The notes under the pieces are model-generated. The model had not been told where the DNA came from. It was given only the letters and a program-made list of their open reading frames with translations, and ran no database searches. Position numbers and translations under genes: made by a program. Shown one piece after another: positions 27,213-36,286 of a DNA stretch of 64,000 nt; the first letter of the stretch is position 1, and the number at the start of each line of letters is the position of its first letter. Source of the stretch: DASVTU01 sp036387415 (GTDB lineage: Bacteria > Acidobacteriota > Blastocatellia > Pyrinomonadales > Pyrinomonadaceae). The stretch is taken from assembly GCA_036387415.1 (NCBI GenBank), contig DASVTU010000033.1:434001-498000 (forward strand), written 5' to 3'.

Positions 27213-28673
27213 TTAGTAACGGTCGTTGAGTTGCAGCGACGACAGAATATTGGTGAACGTTCGCTGGTAGTTGCGATAGTCGTCCTGCGGCGCGACGGCG
27301 GCCATGTAGAAAATGTCGCCGCTTCGCAGCATGGTCGTCACGACGGTCACGACTTCATTGCGTCCCGTAATGGGCGAAAGACCCGCGAGCGTCATGCTTA
27401 GTCCCTCGCGTCCGCCGACGTTGGCGCGAGCGTAGCTGCGACTCTGCGGGCGCAGATAGTTGTTCGATTGCAACAGGTCGTTGATGTACTGGTCGGTCGC
27501 CTGTCGCAAGTTGGTGCTCTGCTCACGGTCTGTGCCGAACATCACGCCATGCGTGATACCACTCTGGCCGTAAGCACCTTCGGGCGCGTAGGTGGCTCCG
27601 TTCTGGTTGCCGAACTCGCGCCAGTTGTCGGGCACGTTGACGCGGAAAAGGTTGGTGCCCGCCGTGCGATAACGCGTCGAAGGATAAGCGACGCGCTCGC
27701 CGCGACCGTAGGTGTCGTCGGGGTAGCGGTTGTCGTTCGGATAGCGCGTGTCGGTGGTCGTGCCGCCCGACGGGTAACGCTGACCGCTACGCGCAATCTC
27801 TTCCATCGAGCGTGCGCGGGGCATACCGCGCAGGCGTGCCTGCACGTTGCGAAATTCGCGCGAGTCTGCGGCTCGACTTGAGTTCACGCGCAGCATTGCG
27901 GCTTCCTGATTAATGCGCTCGTAGCGATTGCCGGGGTTCGGGTGGCTCGACAGCCATTCGGGGCCGCCGCTGCCGCCGCCCTGTTGCTGGATGGTGCGGA
28001 ACATGTTGGCGAGGTCGCGCGGGTCATAACCCGCACGCGCCATAATCTGTGCGCCGAGAATGTCGGCCTGCGTCTCATACTTGCGGCTGTATTTCAACGC
28101 GCCCGCGCCGAAACCAATCTGGCTACCTGCGCCGATGATGCCGCCGATAGGGCCACCGATGACGCCGCCGAGAACCTGTCCGAGCACCGAGCCGATTTGA
28201 TATTTCTGCGTCTCGGTCGCCTGCGCCGTCGCATGCCTGAGCGCGACGTGGCTGATTTCATGAGCCATCACACCCGCCATTTCGCCTTCCGTGCGCGCGG
28301 CTTCAATCATGCCTCGATTGACGTACATGGGGCCGCCCGGCAGAGCGAAGGCGTTGATGTCACGCGCGTCGATGACATCGAACTCGTAACGAAATTCAGG
28401 ATGACCAAACTCGCTCGGAATTGCTGAGACGAGTCGTTGCCCAACCTGTTCGACGTAGTTGTCGATGTAGCCGTCGCGCAATATGGGCATCTGTTGTTCG
28501 ACTTGCTGCTTGGCCTGTTGTCCGGCCTGTACGTCGGCTCTAATGTCGTACCTGTTCTTCGGCACTTCGATTCTGGTCTGGCCGAGCGCCGCACCGAGCG
28601 GCATCGCTAAAATAACGAAAGCCACCAGCCACGTCGTCAAATTCCGTGCGTGGCGATGATTAATAATTGTCAT
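27213..28673 (-). CDS. Exported M48-family zinc metalloprotease (BepA/LoiP-like)
   Basis: 486 residues with a signal peptide (WLVAFVILAMPLGAALGQ). The M48 domain at about 60-260 has INAFALPGGPMYVNRGMIEAA, the zinc site AHEISHVALRH (HExxH), a Gly-rich IGSVLGQVLGGVIGGPIG segment, and the third ligand in RKYETQADILGAQIMARAGYD, then HPNPGNR. These are the hallmarks of the BepA/YfgC group that checks outer-membrane protein assembly in the periplasm. The C-terminal 200 residues (NLFRVNVPDNWREFG..., YARANVGGREGLSMTLAGLS) form an added domain without TPRs, unlike BepA. GGAGGGG precedes ATG 28673. Confidence 0.92.
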   Translation of the reverse strand: MTIINHRHARNLTTWLVAFVILAMPLGAALGQTRIEVPKNRYDIRADVQAGQQAKQQVEQQMPILRDGYIDNYVEQVGQRLVSAIPSEFGHPEFRYEFDVIDARDINAFALPGGPMYVNRGMIEAARTEGEMAGVMAHEISHVALRHATAQATETQKYQIGSVLGQVLGGVIGGPIGGIIGAGSQIGFGAGALKYSRKYETQADILGAQIMARAGYDPRDLANMFRTIQQQGGGSGGPEWLSSHPNPGNRYERINQEAAMLRVNSSRAADSREFRNVQARLRGMPRARSMEEIARSGQRYPSGGTTTDTRYPNDNRYPDDTYGRGERVAYPSTRYRTAGTNLFRVNVPDNWREFGNQNGATYAPEGAYGQSGITHGVMFGTDREQSTNLRQATDQYINDLLQSNNYLRPQSRSYARANVGGREGLSMTLAGLSPITGRNEVVTVVTTMLRSGDIFYMAAVAPQDDYRNYQRTFTNILSSLQLNDRY

Positions 28674-28719
28674 TTTTCCCCTCCTTCAAAACGCCTTCCG
28701 AAGAGCGCGCTCACTTGCA

Positions 28720-28776
28720 TACGGTGAAACTGAAAAGCGACGCGTCCCTGTCGATAGTGCAGAGGGCGCGTCGCTT
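28720..28776 (-). terminator. Terminator after the DUF885 gene
   Basis: Stem 28735-28747/28764-28776 (AAGCGACGCGTCC with GGGCGCGTCGCTT) is followed on the minus strand by TTTTCAGTTTC. It lies about 175 nt past the DUF885 stop codon. Confidence 0.7.
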
Positions 28777-28950
28777 AATGTCGAAGACGTTCTCCCTCTA
28801 CCAAATAAAACCGCCAATCTGCTTTCCGCAGACGCTCACAGCAAGGGAGAGAGCATCAATTTCCGTCAATTCGGAGCCGCTAATAAACGCCGTCGGCTCA
28901 TTCGTCCGGCAATCTTTAGATGAGTTTCAACACCTGCGAGTTGGCCTCAT

Positions 28951-31284
28951 TTACGAGCGACGACGAGGCCGTCTCTTTCGTGGAGGCGTGACATTTCCTT
29001 TACGAATTGATGGTTTTTGCTCCACTCCACGCGCGGCGGCGTCGTCTAGCCGTACAGTCGTCGCGGACGCCGGACGCGGTATCGAAACGGCGACAAATGG
29101 CGATGTGACCGCCTGTGTTGTCCTGTCTTCGGACGCCGGACGCCGCTCGCTCGGATACACAGCAAGAGTAGTGCCATCGCGCCGGATTTTGTCGATGGAG
29201 ATGCTGTAGCCGCCCGTCGTCTGCTGCCCCTGATAGACAACCACGACGGCACGCGTGTTGAAGTTAATATCGGGACGCGGACGCTCCTCGCCGATGACGA
29301 GCCACACGCGTCGCCATTCATCTTCATCCGTGACGAGCTCGACCGCGCGACCGCCTTCGTGCGCGCTCAACACGCCCTGCGCCAACAGCGAAAAATCGAC
29401 CGCATTCAAAGCATCATCCCTCGCATCGACGGCGGGCGACGTGGTGCCGCTCACGCGTCCGGCATCGCCGACGAGTGCCATGCGGATAATCTTGATGGGC
29501 GGCGAACCGTAGCTCAAGAGACGGTCGTGAAATTCTCCGAGACGAAACGACGCGCCCAACTCCGCGCGCCATTCCTCGCGCAATTTCAGTATCTCCATCT
29601 TGCCGAGCGTGTAGACGAGATAGGTCGGGTCAACCGTACCGCGTCGTGCCTCGCGTTCGGCGTTGACCCGCGCCTGATAGCCCTCGCGCATAAAGAATTC
29701 GACGCCCGCTTCATAACTCATCCCTTCCGTATGCATCCGTAGTCCGACCAGATAACGACACAGGCGCAGCAAGGCGAGATTCAACTGTGCGAGTCGCAAC
29801 TTAGGATTGTTACCACCGAAACCTTCGTCGAGCATCATCTGCTCGCAGTAATGCGCCCAGCCTTCGATGAAACTTGCGGAGCCGAGCACGGCGCGTACGC
29901 GCGAAGACGAATTGCGCGCGGCCAGCAGTTGATAGTAATGCCCCGGATAAACTTCGTGGATGGAGATGACGGGCAAGGCATAACGATTATAAAAACCGAG
30001 GTGTTCGTTACGGCGTCGCTCGTTCCAAGAAGAGTCGGGCGGCGTCACGTAGTAGAAAGCCTCTGTCGCCACGCGCTCAAACGCGCCCGGCGCGTCCATC
30101 GAAGCAAAACTCGTCGCACGCGCATATTCGGGCGTCTCCGCCACCGAGAGATTTTCGCGCGTGGGCGGCGTGAGAATCTGCTGCGTGCGGACGAAGGCGC
30201 GGATGCGGTCGAGTTCGGCGCGGGTCTCGCCGACGAGACCGCCAGCCGTCGGGTGCTCGCGCCCCAGAAGTCTCAACGCCGCAGCGACCCCTTCGCCTCT
30301 GGCAATCTCCTCGGCAAGACGACGCATCTCCTCCTGCGTGCGCCGTAGTTCCTTTTCGCCTTCGCGGATGAGTTGAGCGGGCGCGGCATCAATCATCTCC
30401 TCGTAGAGAAGTTTGCGACGAAACGTTTCCGCGCCGATGGCAAAATCGCCGTTCGAGCGCGGTAGCAGGTCACGTTCTAACCATTCGGCAAACGAGCGGA
30501 GTGCGACGATGACAGCATCATTGGCGGCATCGAACTGGTTGCGACGCTCGGCGCTCAGACGCCCGCCGCCCGCGCGTTGAAACATCTGCGGCACGACGCG
30601 CGTGAAGTAGTCGATGCTGCCGCGCACTTCGGCGAGCGCCATTTCGGTGTAGATGCGGGGCGGCGCGTCGAGATTCGCGCGTGCTTCTTCGAGCAGGCGT
30701 GGGATTTGGCGTTGGCGCGCGAGCAATGCGTCGAGACGTTGTTCGACGGGCGCATAGTTGCGCTTGAGGATGTTATCGACGCCGGAAGCCGCCAGACGAT
30801 TGTAAAGATTCGCATCGCGCTGCCACATTCGCGTCTCTTCGAGTTCGAGCAGTTGTGCACGCGCGTGCGATTGCAGCACAAGATAGTCGTAGCGCGCATC
30901 GGTCGAGAGTCGCCATTCGGGAAGGCGCGTGAGTTCGGCGAGCGTGGCGCGTAGGCGTCGAACTTCGCGTGCGACGCTCTCGCGGCTACGTGATTCGAGC
31001 GACGCATCATGTTGATGGAGTCCGAGCGCGGTGGCGCGGGTCGGGTTGAATTCGTAATAACCCTCTAAGTATCGGCTGGCGATGGCGGCGAGGCGTGCGT
31101 CGCGGTCGCGCGTCGTTGCGGCGGTGGCGGCGGCGGAAGTGCGGCGTTGCGGAAGCGTGCCGCGCGTGAGTCGCGCGCGTTGCTGCGGCATGGGCGTCGC
31201 GGCGGCGTTGGTTTCACAGTTAAAGCAGAACGTGGATGTGAAAACGACGAGCGCGAGAAGCGGCGCGAAAAGCTTCCTTTTCAT
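28951..31284 (-). CDS. DUF885 peptidase-like protein fused to a PrcB C-terminal domain
   Basis: 777 residues from ATG 31284 with a signal peptide (LFAPLLALVVFTSTFC; the Cys may be lipidated). Residues about 60-600 form a DUF885 domain: SRYLEGYYEFNPTRATALGLH near the start and the metal-like motif ISIHEVYPGHYYQ, with SFIEGWAHYCEQMM after it, as in this metallopeptidase-like family. Residues about 650-735 (VVVVYQGQQTTGGYSI, then TQAVTSPFVAVSIP) match the PrcB C-terminal domain, normally found alone in protease-complex or lipoprotein subunits. The fusion is noteworthy. The tail is very basic (PPRKRRPRRRS). Confidence 0.88.
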   Translation of the reverse strand: MKRKLFAPLLALVVFTSTFCFNCETNAAATPMPQQRARLTRGTLPQRRTSAAATAATTRDRDARLAAIASRYLEGYYEFNPTRATALGLHQHDASLESRSRESVAREVRRLRATLAELTRLPEWRLSTDARYDYLVLQSHARAQLLELEETRMWQRDANLYNRLAASGVDNILKRNYAPVEQRLDALLARQRQIPRLLEEARANLDAPPRIYTEMALAEVRGSIDYFTRVVPQMFQRAGGGRLSAERRNQFDAANDAVIVALRSFAEWLERDLLPRSNGDFAIGAETFRRKLLYEEMIDAAPAQLIREGEKELRRTQEEMRRLAEEIARGEGVAAALRLLGREHPTAGGLVGETRAELDRIRAFVRTQQILTPPTRENLSVAETPEYARATSFASMDAPGAFERVATEAFYYVTPPDSSWNERRRNEHLGFYNRYALPVISIHEVYPGHYYQLLAARNSSSRVRAVLGSASFIEGWAHYCEQMMLDEGFGGNNPKLRLAQLNLALLRLCRYLVGLRMHTEGMSYEAGVEFFMREGYQARVNAEREARRGTVDPTYLVYTLGKMEILKLREEWRAELGASFRLGEFHDRLLSYGSPPIKIIRMALVGDAGRVSGTTSPAVDARDDALNAVDFSLLAQGVLSAHEGGRAVELVTDEDEWRRVWLVIGEERPRPDINFNTRAVVVVYQGQQTTGGYSISIDKIRRDGTTLAVYPSERRPASEDRTTQAVTSPFVAVSIPRPASATTVRLDDAAARGVEQKPSIRKGNVTPPRKRRPRRRS

Positions 31285-31390
31285 CAAGACGAACCATCTC
31301 CGAAGAATTTAATTAGGAGAGCACAACGTTAGAATTTGAAGAGAAACGACCGGGGCGAGATTAACACAACGAGTGCGAGCCGTGCACTAA

Positions 31391-31480
31391 AGAAGGCAAA
31401 AGGCAAAAGATAAAGGCAAAAGTGAAGAAACAGGACTCGTCTGCTTCTTCACTTTTGCCTTTTAACTTTTAACTTTTATT
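31391..31480. repeat. Heptamer-type inverted repeat
   Basis: Perfect inner arms 31412-31429 and 31445-31462 (AAAGGCAAAAGTGAAGAA and complement) are extended by degenerate AAGGCAA-type 7-mers and by CCTTTTAACTTTTAACTTTT. It lies just after, and touches, the stop of the DUF4870-like gene (minus strand). Confidence 0.75.
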
Positions 31481-32171
31481 TGCGCGGCTCAATCTGCTGG
31501 TTAATCCAGCGCGTCAAATCGTCGAGCGCGGTGATGCGGTGATTCTCGCCCTTCCAGACACGCACCATCGAGACAATCAGAAAGACGAGCGCGGCAATCG
31601 AAAAGAGCGAGCCGCCAAAACGGCTGCCGGGGACGAAGCGAATGATACTAAAGAGCAGCGTGATGGCGAGGATGACGGCTTGCAACGCCAGTCCTTGCGC
31701 GGCGTGAAAGCGCGTGCGGTATTCGCTGCGCGGAACGAGAAAGAGTTCGATTAAACCTGCGGCGATGCCGATATAAAAAGGCGCATACGGCAACACCATC
31801 GCGAGGTTTTCCGGCAGACCCAAACCGGGCAAATGACGCGACGAAGGCGGCGCGGTCGGCGCGACGAATGGCGGCATCACGGGTGGTGTCGCCGTCCTCT
31901 GCTGCGCGGGCGGCGTGTTCGAGCCGAACGATGTGTAGTTCGTCGGTGGTTGGTAGACGGGCGGCACGAAGACCGACGGGTACGAAGTCGGTATCGGTTC
32001 TTCGAGGCGTCGCGTGGCATCTTCCGTGCCCGTGTTCCGAGGCATTCTTTCCGTCGGGCGCTCACGCTTCGGGTCGTTCGTCGCCCCGGCGTTGCCGTTC
32101 ATATCTTCGGTGCGCCGCAAGAAATCGGGGTCGAGCGGGTCGGTGTCGTATTTGCTTCTCTTGTCCACCAT
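31476..32171 (-). CDS. DUF4870-like membrane protein with proline-rich N-terminus
   Basis: 231 residues. The first 120 are polar and Pro/Thr-rich (disordered, cytosolic). From about 125 the chain has three hydrophobic segments (AMVLPYAPFYIGIAAGLIEL; FHAAQGLALQAVILAITLLF; LFSIAALVFLIVSMVRVW), the layout and RFHAAQ signature of the DUF4870/Tic20-like family. No function is established. ATG 32171 has GAGAAG 6 nt upstream. A heptamer hairpin follows the stop. Confidence 0.78.
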   Translation of the reverse strand: MVDKRSKYDTDPLDPDFLRRTEDMNGNAGATNDPKRERPTERMPRNTGTEDATRRLEEPIPTSYPSVFVPPVYQPPTNYTSFGSNTPPAQQRTATPPVMPPFVAPTAPPSSRHLPGLGLPENLAMVLPYAPFYIGIAAGLIELFLVPRSEYRTRFHAAQGLALQAVILAITLLFSIIRFVPGSRFGGSLFSIAALVFLIVSMVRVWKGENHRITALDDLTRWINQQIEPRK

Positions 32172-32350
32172 AGTCACTTCTCAAATACGCCGCAGCAGTC
32201 CTCTGAGTTCGCACACATTTAACTCTCAATGCCGCGAAAATTCAATTCCGAAGATTCAACTCTTTGAGAGACGCCGTTCGACTCCCAAACGTCGCCCGCC
32301 TTCGGTTGCCGACGACGGCGACAAAGTTTAGTTCTCAAATTCTACGGCCT

Positions 32351-32887
32351 TCAATCTTCGATGACCTGAAAGGAGATTCGCTCCCAACGTCCTTCCCTCT
32401 CGAAGATGTGAAAAGCGCGCAACACGCCTTCGCGCTCGCCTCTGAAACCGATAATAAAATAGACCGCTTCCGGGTAATAAGCGAGTCGCACATCGGTCTC
32501 GGAGGGCGTTGGGTCGTCTGATTGCGGGTGCGAATGGTAGATGCCGATGAGTTGTTCGCCGCGTTCGCGCATTAGTTTCGGCGCGGCTATTAAATCGTCG
32601 AGCGCGGCTTCGTACCTCACGTGCGGATGCGCCGCCACGTTTCGCAAAGGGTAGACGGTTTCGGCCACGCCGTCGCGCCCGCCAATCAACCCGCAACACT
32701 CCGACGGACTCGCCTCGCGCGCCTGTGCATACATCTCTTCCAACTGTGCGCGCCGGAGTGTGACGATGGTTTTTGCCCTCTCGGAAGAAATGAAAAAGGA
32801 GAAATGAAGAATGTCAAAAGGGAAATCGACTTCAGACCTTGTGCGATTCAAAAATAAGCGTATAGTAGGAGCACAAGTCACGCTCAC
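32351..32887 (-). CDS. JAMM/MPN+ metalloprotease (M67 family, Mec+-like)
   Basis: The JAMM motif is complete: Glu in SPSECCGLIGG, then YHSHPQSDDPTPSETD (HxHPx7Sx2D). Bacterial M67 proteins of this size cleave ubiquitin-like proteins or sulphur carriers. The family normally begins about ten residues before that Glu. In this frame no ATG, GTG or TTG lies there: GTG 32887 would add about 40 residues that look like translated leader, and ATG 32735 would cut into the domain. An ATC at 32767 has GAGAGG 9 nt upstream and gives IVTLRRAQLEEMYAQARE, the expected N-terminus. I list the longest frame but suspect a non-standard ATC start or a mutated ATG. Confidence 0.83.
   Translation of the reverse strand: MSVTCAPTIRLFLNRTRSEVDFPFDILHFSFFISSERAKTIVTLRRAQLEEMYAQAREASPSECCGLIGGRDGVAETVYPLRNVAAHPHVRYEAALDDLIAAPKLMRERGEQLIGIYHSHPQSDDPTPSETDVRLAYYPEAVYFIIGFRGEREGVLRAFHIFEREGRWERISFQVIED
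32839..32866 (+). promoter_or_regulatory. Sigma-70-type promoter for a small RNA
   Basis: TTGTGC (-35, 32839-32844), 16-nt spacer, TATAGT (-10, 32861-32866). It points rightwards into the hairpin pair described in the next entry, away from any plus-strand protein gene. Confidence 0.5.
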
Positions 32888-32948
32888 TCTTTACTGAGTG
32901 AGCGCGTCTTTGAGCGGCGAAGCAGCGAGGGCTTCGCCGCTTTTCTTT
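32873..32948 (+). ncRNA. Candidate small RNA of about 75 nt
   Basis: Downstream of a TTGTGC-16-TATAGT promoter come a perfect 9-bp hairpin (32881-32889/32896-32904) and then a perfect 11-bp GC-rich hairpin (32913-32923/32931-32941) followed by TTTCTTTT, a textbook terminator on the plus strand. No plus-strand protein gene precedes it; the flanking genes are both on the minus strand. It overlaps the 5' end of the JAMM gene in antisense. It might be an sRNA or simply antisense control of that gene. Confidence 0.5.
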
Positions 32949-32956
32949 TGCCCTCT

Positions 32957-34771
32957 TCAACTTTCTTTCGCGATTTTGATGGACAGTTCTTCCAACTGCT
33001 GTGGGTCGATGTTGCCGGGCGCATCAATCATCAAATCCGCCGCCGAAGCGGTTTTGGGGAAAGCCATCACGTCGCGGATATTGTCGATGCCGAGTAGAGC
33101 CATCAAGAGACGTTCGATGCCGGAAGCGATACCGCCGTGGGGCGGTGTGCCGTATTCGAGCGCGTCGAGGAAGAAGCCGAAACGCTCGCGCGCCTTCTCT
33201 TCCGTCAGTCCCAATGCCTTGAAGACGAGACGCTGCATGTCGCGTCGATGGATACGAATCGAACCACCAGCGACTTCGATACCGTTGACCACCGTGTCGT
33301 ATGCCTTCGCGCGAATCTGTCCGAGTAGTTCCGTCTCGCCGCCTTCGATGGCGCGTTGCATGAGCGGCCAGTCTTCGTCGAGCGGCGACGTGAACGGATG
33401 ATGCATCGCGTAGTAACGCCCGTCGTCCTCGTTGAAATCGAACATCGGAAAATCGGTCACCCAGAGCGGCGCGAAGGAGTTTTCCGACGCGAGTCGGTCA
33501 CGCCGCGCCACTTCGTTACGCAGCGCGCCGAGGCTCGCCGCAACGACTTTCGCTTTGCCCGCGACGATTAAAACCGCATCGCCATGCTCCGCGCCCGCCG
33601 TCGCAGCCACGCGTTTGACTGTCTCCTCACCCAAAGCCTTCAAGAGGGACGACGAAAGCTCGTCGCCGAGTTTGACCCATGCCAGAGCACCCGCGCCGTA
33701 ACGCTTCGCGTGCTCCTGCAACTCATCGAGGGCTTTGCGCGAAAGCGACGCGCCGCCCTTCACCACAATCCCTTTCACTTCGCCGCGCGCCGCGAGCGCC
33801 GCAGCAAACGGCGCGAAGTCCGTCCCTTGAATCGCGGGCGCGAGGTCGCGGAGTTCCATCTGGAAGCGGAGGTCGGGCTTGTCGCTTCCGTAGCGTCGCA
33901 TGGCTTCGGCGTAGGTCAGACGCGGAAACGGTAAGGGCAACTCCGCGCCGACGAGACGAAAGACGCGCGCCATCAATCCCTCTACCAATCTGTAAACCTG
34001 TTCGGGCGAAGCGAAGCTGAATTCAACATCCAACTGCGTGAATTCCGGCTGGCGGTCGGCGCGTAAATCCTCGTCGCGGAAGCAGCGCGCGATTTGGTAA
34101 TACTTGTCGAAGCCCGCAATCATGCACAACTGTTTGAAGAGTTGCGGCGACTGCGGCAGCGCGTAAAATTTCCCTCGATACAGGCGCGACGGCACAACGT
34201 AATCGCGTGCGCCTTCGGGCGTCGATTTAATCAGAATCGGCGTCTCGATTTCCGTGAACTGCTGCTCGTCCATGTAACGATGGATTTCCGAGACGACGCG
34301 ATGACGCATCCTGAGATTCGACTGCAATTGCGGACGGCGTAAATCCAAATAACGAAACTTGAGCCGTATGTCTTCGCTCGCCAGCGTCTCCGTCGATGCG
34401 ACTTCGAGTTGAAACGGCGGCGTGCGCGCTTCGTTCAAAACGAGTATCTCGCGCGCCTGCAATTCCACGTCGCCCGTCGCAATCTTCGGATTGCGTTGCC
34501 CCTCCGCACGCAACACGACTTCGCCCGTCACCGCAATCACATACTCGCCGCGCACATCCTTCGCACGCGCATGCGCCTCGCGCGCCGTCTCCTCGTTGAA
34601 GACGACCTGCGTGATACCGTCGCGGTCGCGCAAATCGAAAAACGTCAACGGCCCGAAATCTCGCCGCCGCGCCACCCAACCCATCAGCACCACCGCCGTC
34701 TGCCCGACATGCTCCGCGCGCAATCCTCCGCACGAATGCGTGCGCTGCAATTCTCCAAGATTATCCAACAT
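32957..34771 (-). CDS. aspS: Aspartate--tRNA ligase
   Basis: 604 residues, normal for the bacterial type with its GAD insert. Visible: N-terminal OB-fold (GWVARRRDFGPLTFFDLRDRDG), class II motif 1 around HRYMDEQQFTEIETP, motif 2 QIARCFRDEDLRADRQPEFTQ, the GAD insert in the middle (AARGEVKGIVVKGGASLSRK), and motif 3 GIASGIERLLMALLG, preceded by DALEYGTPPHGG. It charges tRNA-Asp; whether it also charges tRNA-Asn (no GatCAB seen here) cannot be judged. It starts 38 nt after the hisS stop, so the two probably share a transcript. Confidence 0.97.
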   Translation of the reverse strand: MLDNLGELQRTHSCGGLRAEHVGQTAVVLMGWVARRRDFGPLTFFDLRDRDGITQVVFNEETAREAHARAKDVRGEYVIAVTGEVVLRAEGQRNPKIATGDVELQAREILVLNEARTPPFQLEVASTETLASEDIRLKFRYLDLRRPQLQSNLRMRHRVVSEIHRYMDEQQFTEIETPILIKSTPEGARDYVVPSRLYRGKFYALPQSPQLFKQLCMIAGFDKYYQIARCFRDEDLRADRQPEFTQLDVEFSFASPEQVYRLVEGLMARVFRLVGAELPLPFPRLTYAEAMRRYGSDKPDLRFQMELRDLAPAIQGTDFAPFAAALAARGEVKGIVVKGGASLSRKALDELQEHAKRYGAGALAWVKLGDELSSSLLKALGEETVKRVAATAGAEHGDAVLIVAGKAKVVAASLGALRNEVARRDRLASENSFAPLWVTDFPMFDFNEDDGRYYAMHHPFTSPLDEDWPLMQRAIEGGETELLGQIRAKAYDTVVNGIEVAGGSIRIHRRDMQRLVFKALGLTEEKARERFGFFLDALEYGTPPHGGIASGIERLLMALLGIDNIRDVMAFPKTASAADLMIDAPGNIDPQQLEELSIKIAKES

Positions 34772-34809
34772 AAAAAAGATGTCTCACTCGCTAACAATTT
34801 CTCCAAAGT

Positions 34810-36195
34810 TTATTTAGATTGACGCACGACGCCCACGATTTCATCCGGCGACAGGGTTTGTTGCTCGCCCGTCGTCATATTTTTCAACGCCACCACGCCG
34901 CGCGCTCGTTCCTCGTCGCCCACGACGGCGACAAAAGCGATGCCACGCCCCGACGCATACTTGAACTGCTTCGCCAGTTTGTCTGCCTCCGGGTAGACAT
35001 CGACGCGCAAGCCCTTCGCGCGCAATTCGCCCGCCAACCTCAACGCATCGCCCGCCGCATCTTCATTCCAGATTGTGACCATCAATTCCGCCGGAGCGTC
35101 GGCGAGCGTCGGCGGAAACATCTCGCGCTCCGTCATCACGACGATGATGCGTTCGAGTCCCAGAGAGAAGCCGCAGGCCGGAACTTCTTTGCCGGAAAAC
35201 ATCCCGACGAGATTATCGTAACGACCGCCGCCGCCGAGGCTCCCCGCCAAATCAGGCACGTTGATTTCCATAATCGCGCCCGTGTAATACGACAGCCCGC
35301 GCGCGAGGCTCAAGTCAATACGAATGCGTGCGCCCGCGCTGCTCGCTTCCGCATAACGGAGGATGGAACGCAACTCGTCCGCGCCACGCGCGCCCGTTTC
35401 ATGTCTGCCGACAAACTCGACGAGACGACCAAGCACGGCGGCGTTGATAGCCTCATTCTCCGTCTCCGCGTTGTCGTCCGCGACGAGATGCGCGGCGTGT
35501 TCAAGCGAACTGACGGCCTCAAAAAAGTCGAGCAGATTCTTCCCCGCTTCTTCGTCGATGCCGCGCTCTGCAAACTCTTTCGCCACTCCCTCGGCACCGA
35601 TTTTATCAAGCTTGTCGAGCGCGACCAGCGCATCTCCATGCTTATCGGCAGAGACGCCCGACGCATCGAGCACGCCCGCGAGCGCCTGTCGGTGGTTGAG
35701 GCGAATCGTGAAATTTTTGAAACCCAAACCCGTCAGCGCATCGCTCGCCGCCGCGCAGAGTTCGGCTTCGACGACGGGCGAGCGCGAGCCGATGGCGTCA
35801 ACGTCGCATTGATAAAACTCACGGAAGCGACCGCGCGCCGGACGGTCTGCGCGCCACACGGGTTGTATCTGGTAACGCTTGAAAAACCTCGGAAGACGTT
35901 CGCCGTACTCCGCGACGACGCGCGCAAGCGGCACGGTCAAATCGTAGCGCAACGCGAGATCGGCCTCGCCCGTCTTTTCCTGTGCGCCGCGCTTGAGGAT
36001 TTTGAAGATAAGCTGGTTGCCCTCTTCGCCGTACTTCCCCATCAGCGTGTCGATATTCTCGACCGCCGGAGTCTCCAACGGCTCGAACCCGTAACGCTCG
36101 TAAACCTCTTTGATGATGCGTATGACGTACTCGCGCCGCCGGACATCGGCAGGCAAAAAATCGCGCATACCCCGCGCCGGTTGTGTGTTTGCCAT
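34810..36195 (-). CDS. hisS: Histidine--tRNA ligase
   Basis: 461 residues from ATG 36195; the frame upstream to 36246 is heptamer repeat and not gene. Class II features: PARGMRDFLPADVRRREYV, motif 2 RYQIQPVWRADRPARGRFREFYQCDVD, the histidine-specific LARGLSYYTGAIMEI and motif 3 PACGFSLGLERI. The C-terminal anticodon-binding domain (VDVYPEADKLAKQFKYA) is complete. It charges tRNA-His and is followed by aspS. Confidence 0.97.
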   Translation of the reverse strand: MANTQPARGMRDFLPADVRRREYVIRIIKEVYERYGFEPLETPAVENIDTLMGKYGEEGNQLIFKILKRGAQEKTGEADLALRYDLTVPLARVVAEYGERLPRFFKRYQIQPVWRADRPARGRFREFYQCDVDAIGSRSPVVEAELCAAASDALTGLGFKNFTIRLNHRQALAGVLDASGVSADKHGDALVALDKLDKIGAEGVAKEFAERGIDEEAGKNLLDFFEAVSSLEHAAHLVADDNAETENEAINAAVLGRLVEFVGRHETGARGADELRSILRYAEASSAGARIRIDLSLARGLSYYTGAIMEINVPDLAGSLGGGGRYDNLVGMFSGKEVPACGFSLGLERIIVVMTEREMFPPTLADAPAELMVTIWNEDAAGDALRLAGELRAKGLRVDVYPEADKLAKQFKYASGRGIAFVAVVGDEERARGVVALKNMTTGEQQTLSPDEIVGVVRQSK

Positions 36196-36196
36196 A

Positions 36197-36286
36197 ATAG
36201 TAAGCAGTAAGCAGTAAGCGGTGAGCGGCGAGCAGTAAGACGGCAAGTTTTTAACTGCTTACTGCTCGCCGCTTACTGCTCACTTT
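36197..36286. repeat. Heptamer-type inverted repeat between hisS and the carbonic anhydrase gene
   Basis: 7-mers AGTAAGC, AGTAAGC, GGTGAGC, then GCGGCGAGCAGTAAG (36225-36239), which is perfectly matched by 36258-36272. The right arm extends into the last codons of the carbonic anhydrase gene, so the repeat encodes its C-terminal residues. Confidence 0.8.

Noticed and set aside
34819..36210. 463-codon plus-strand frame
   Set aside because: Exact antisense shadow of hisS.
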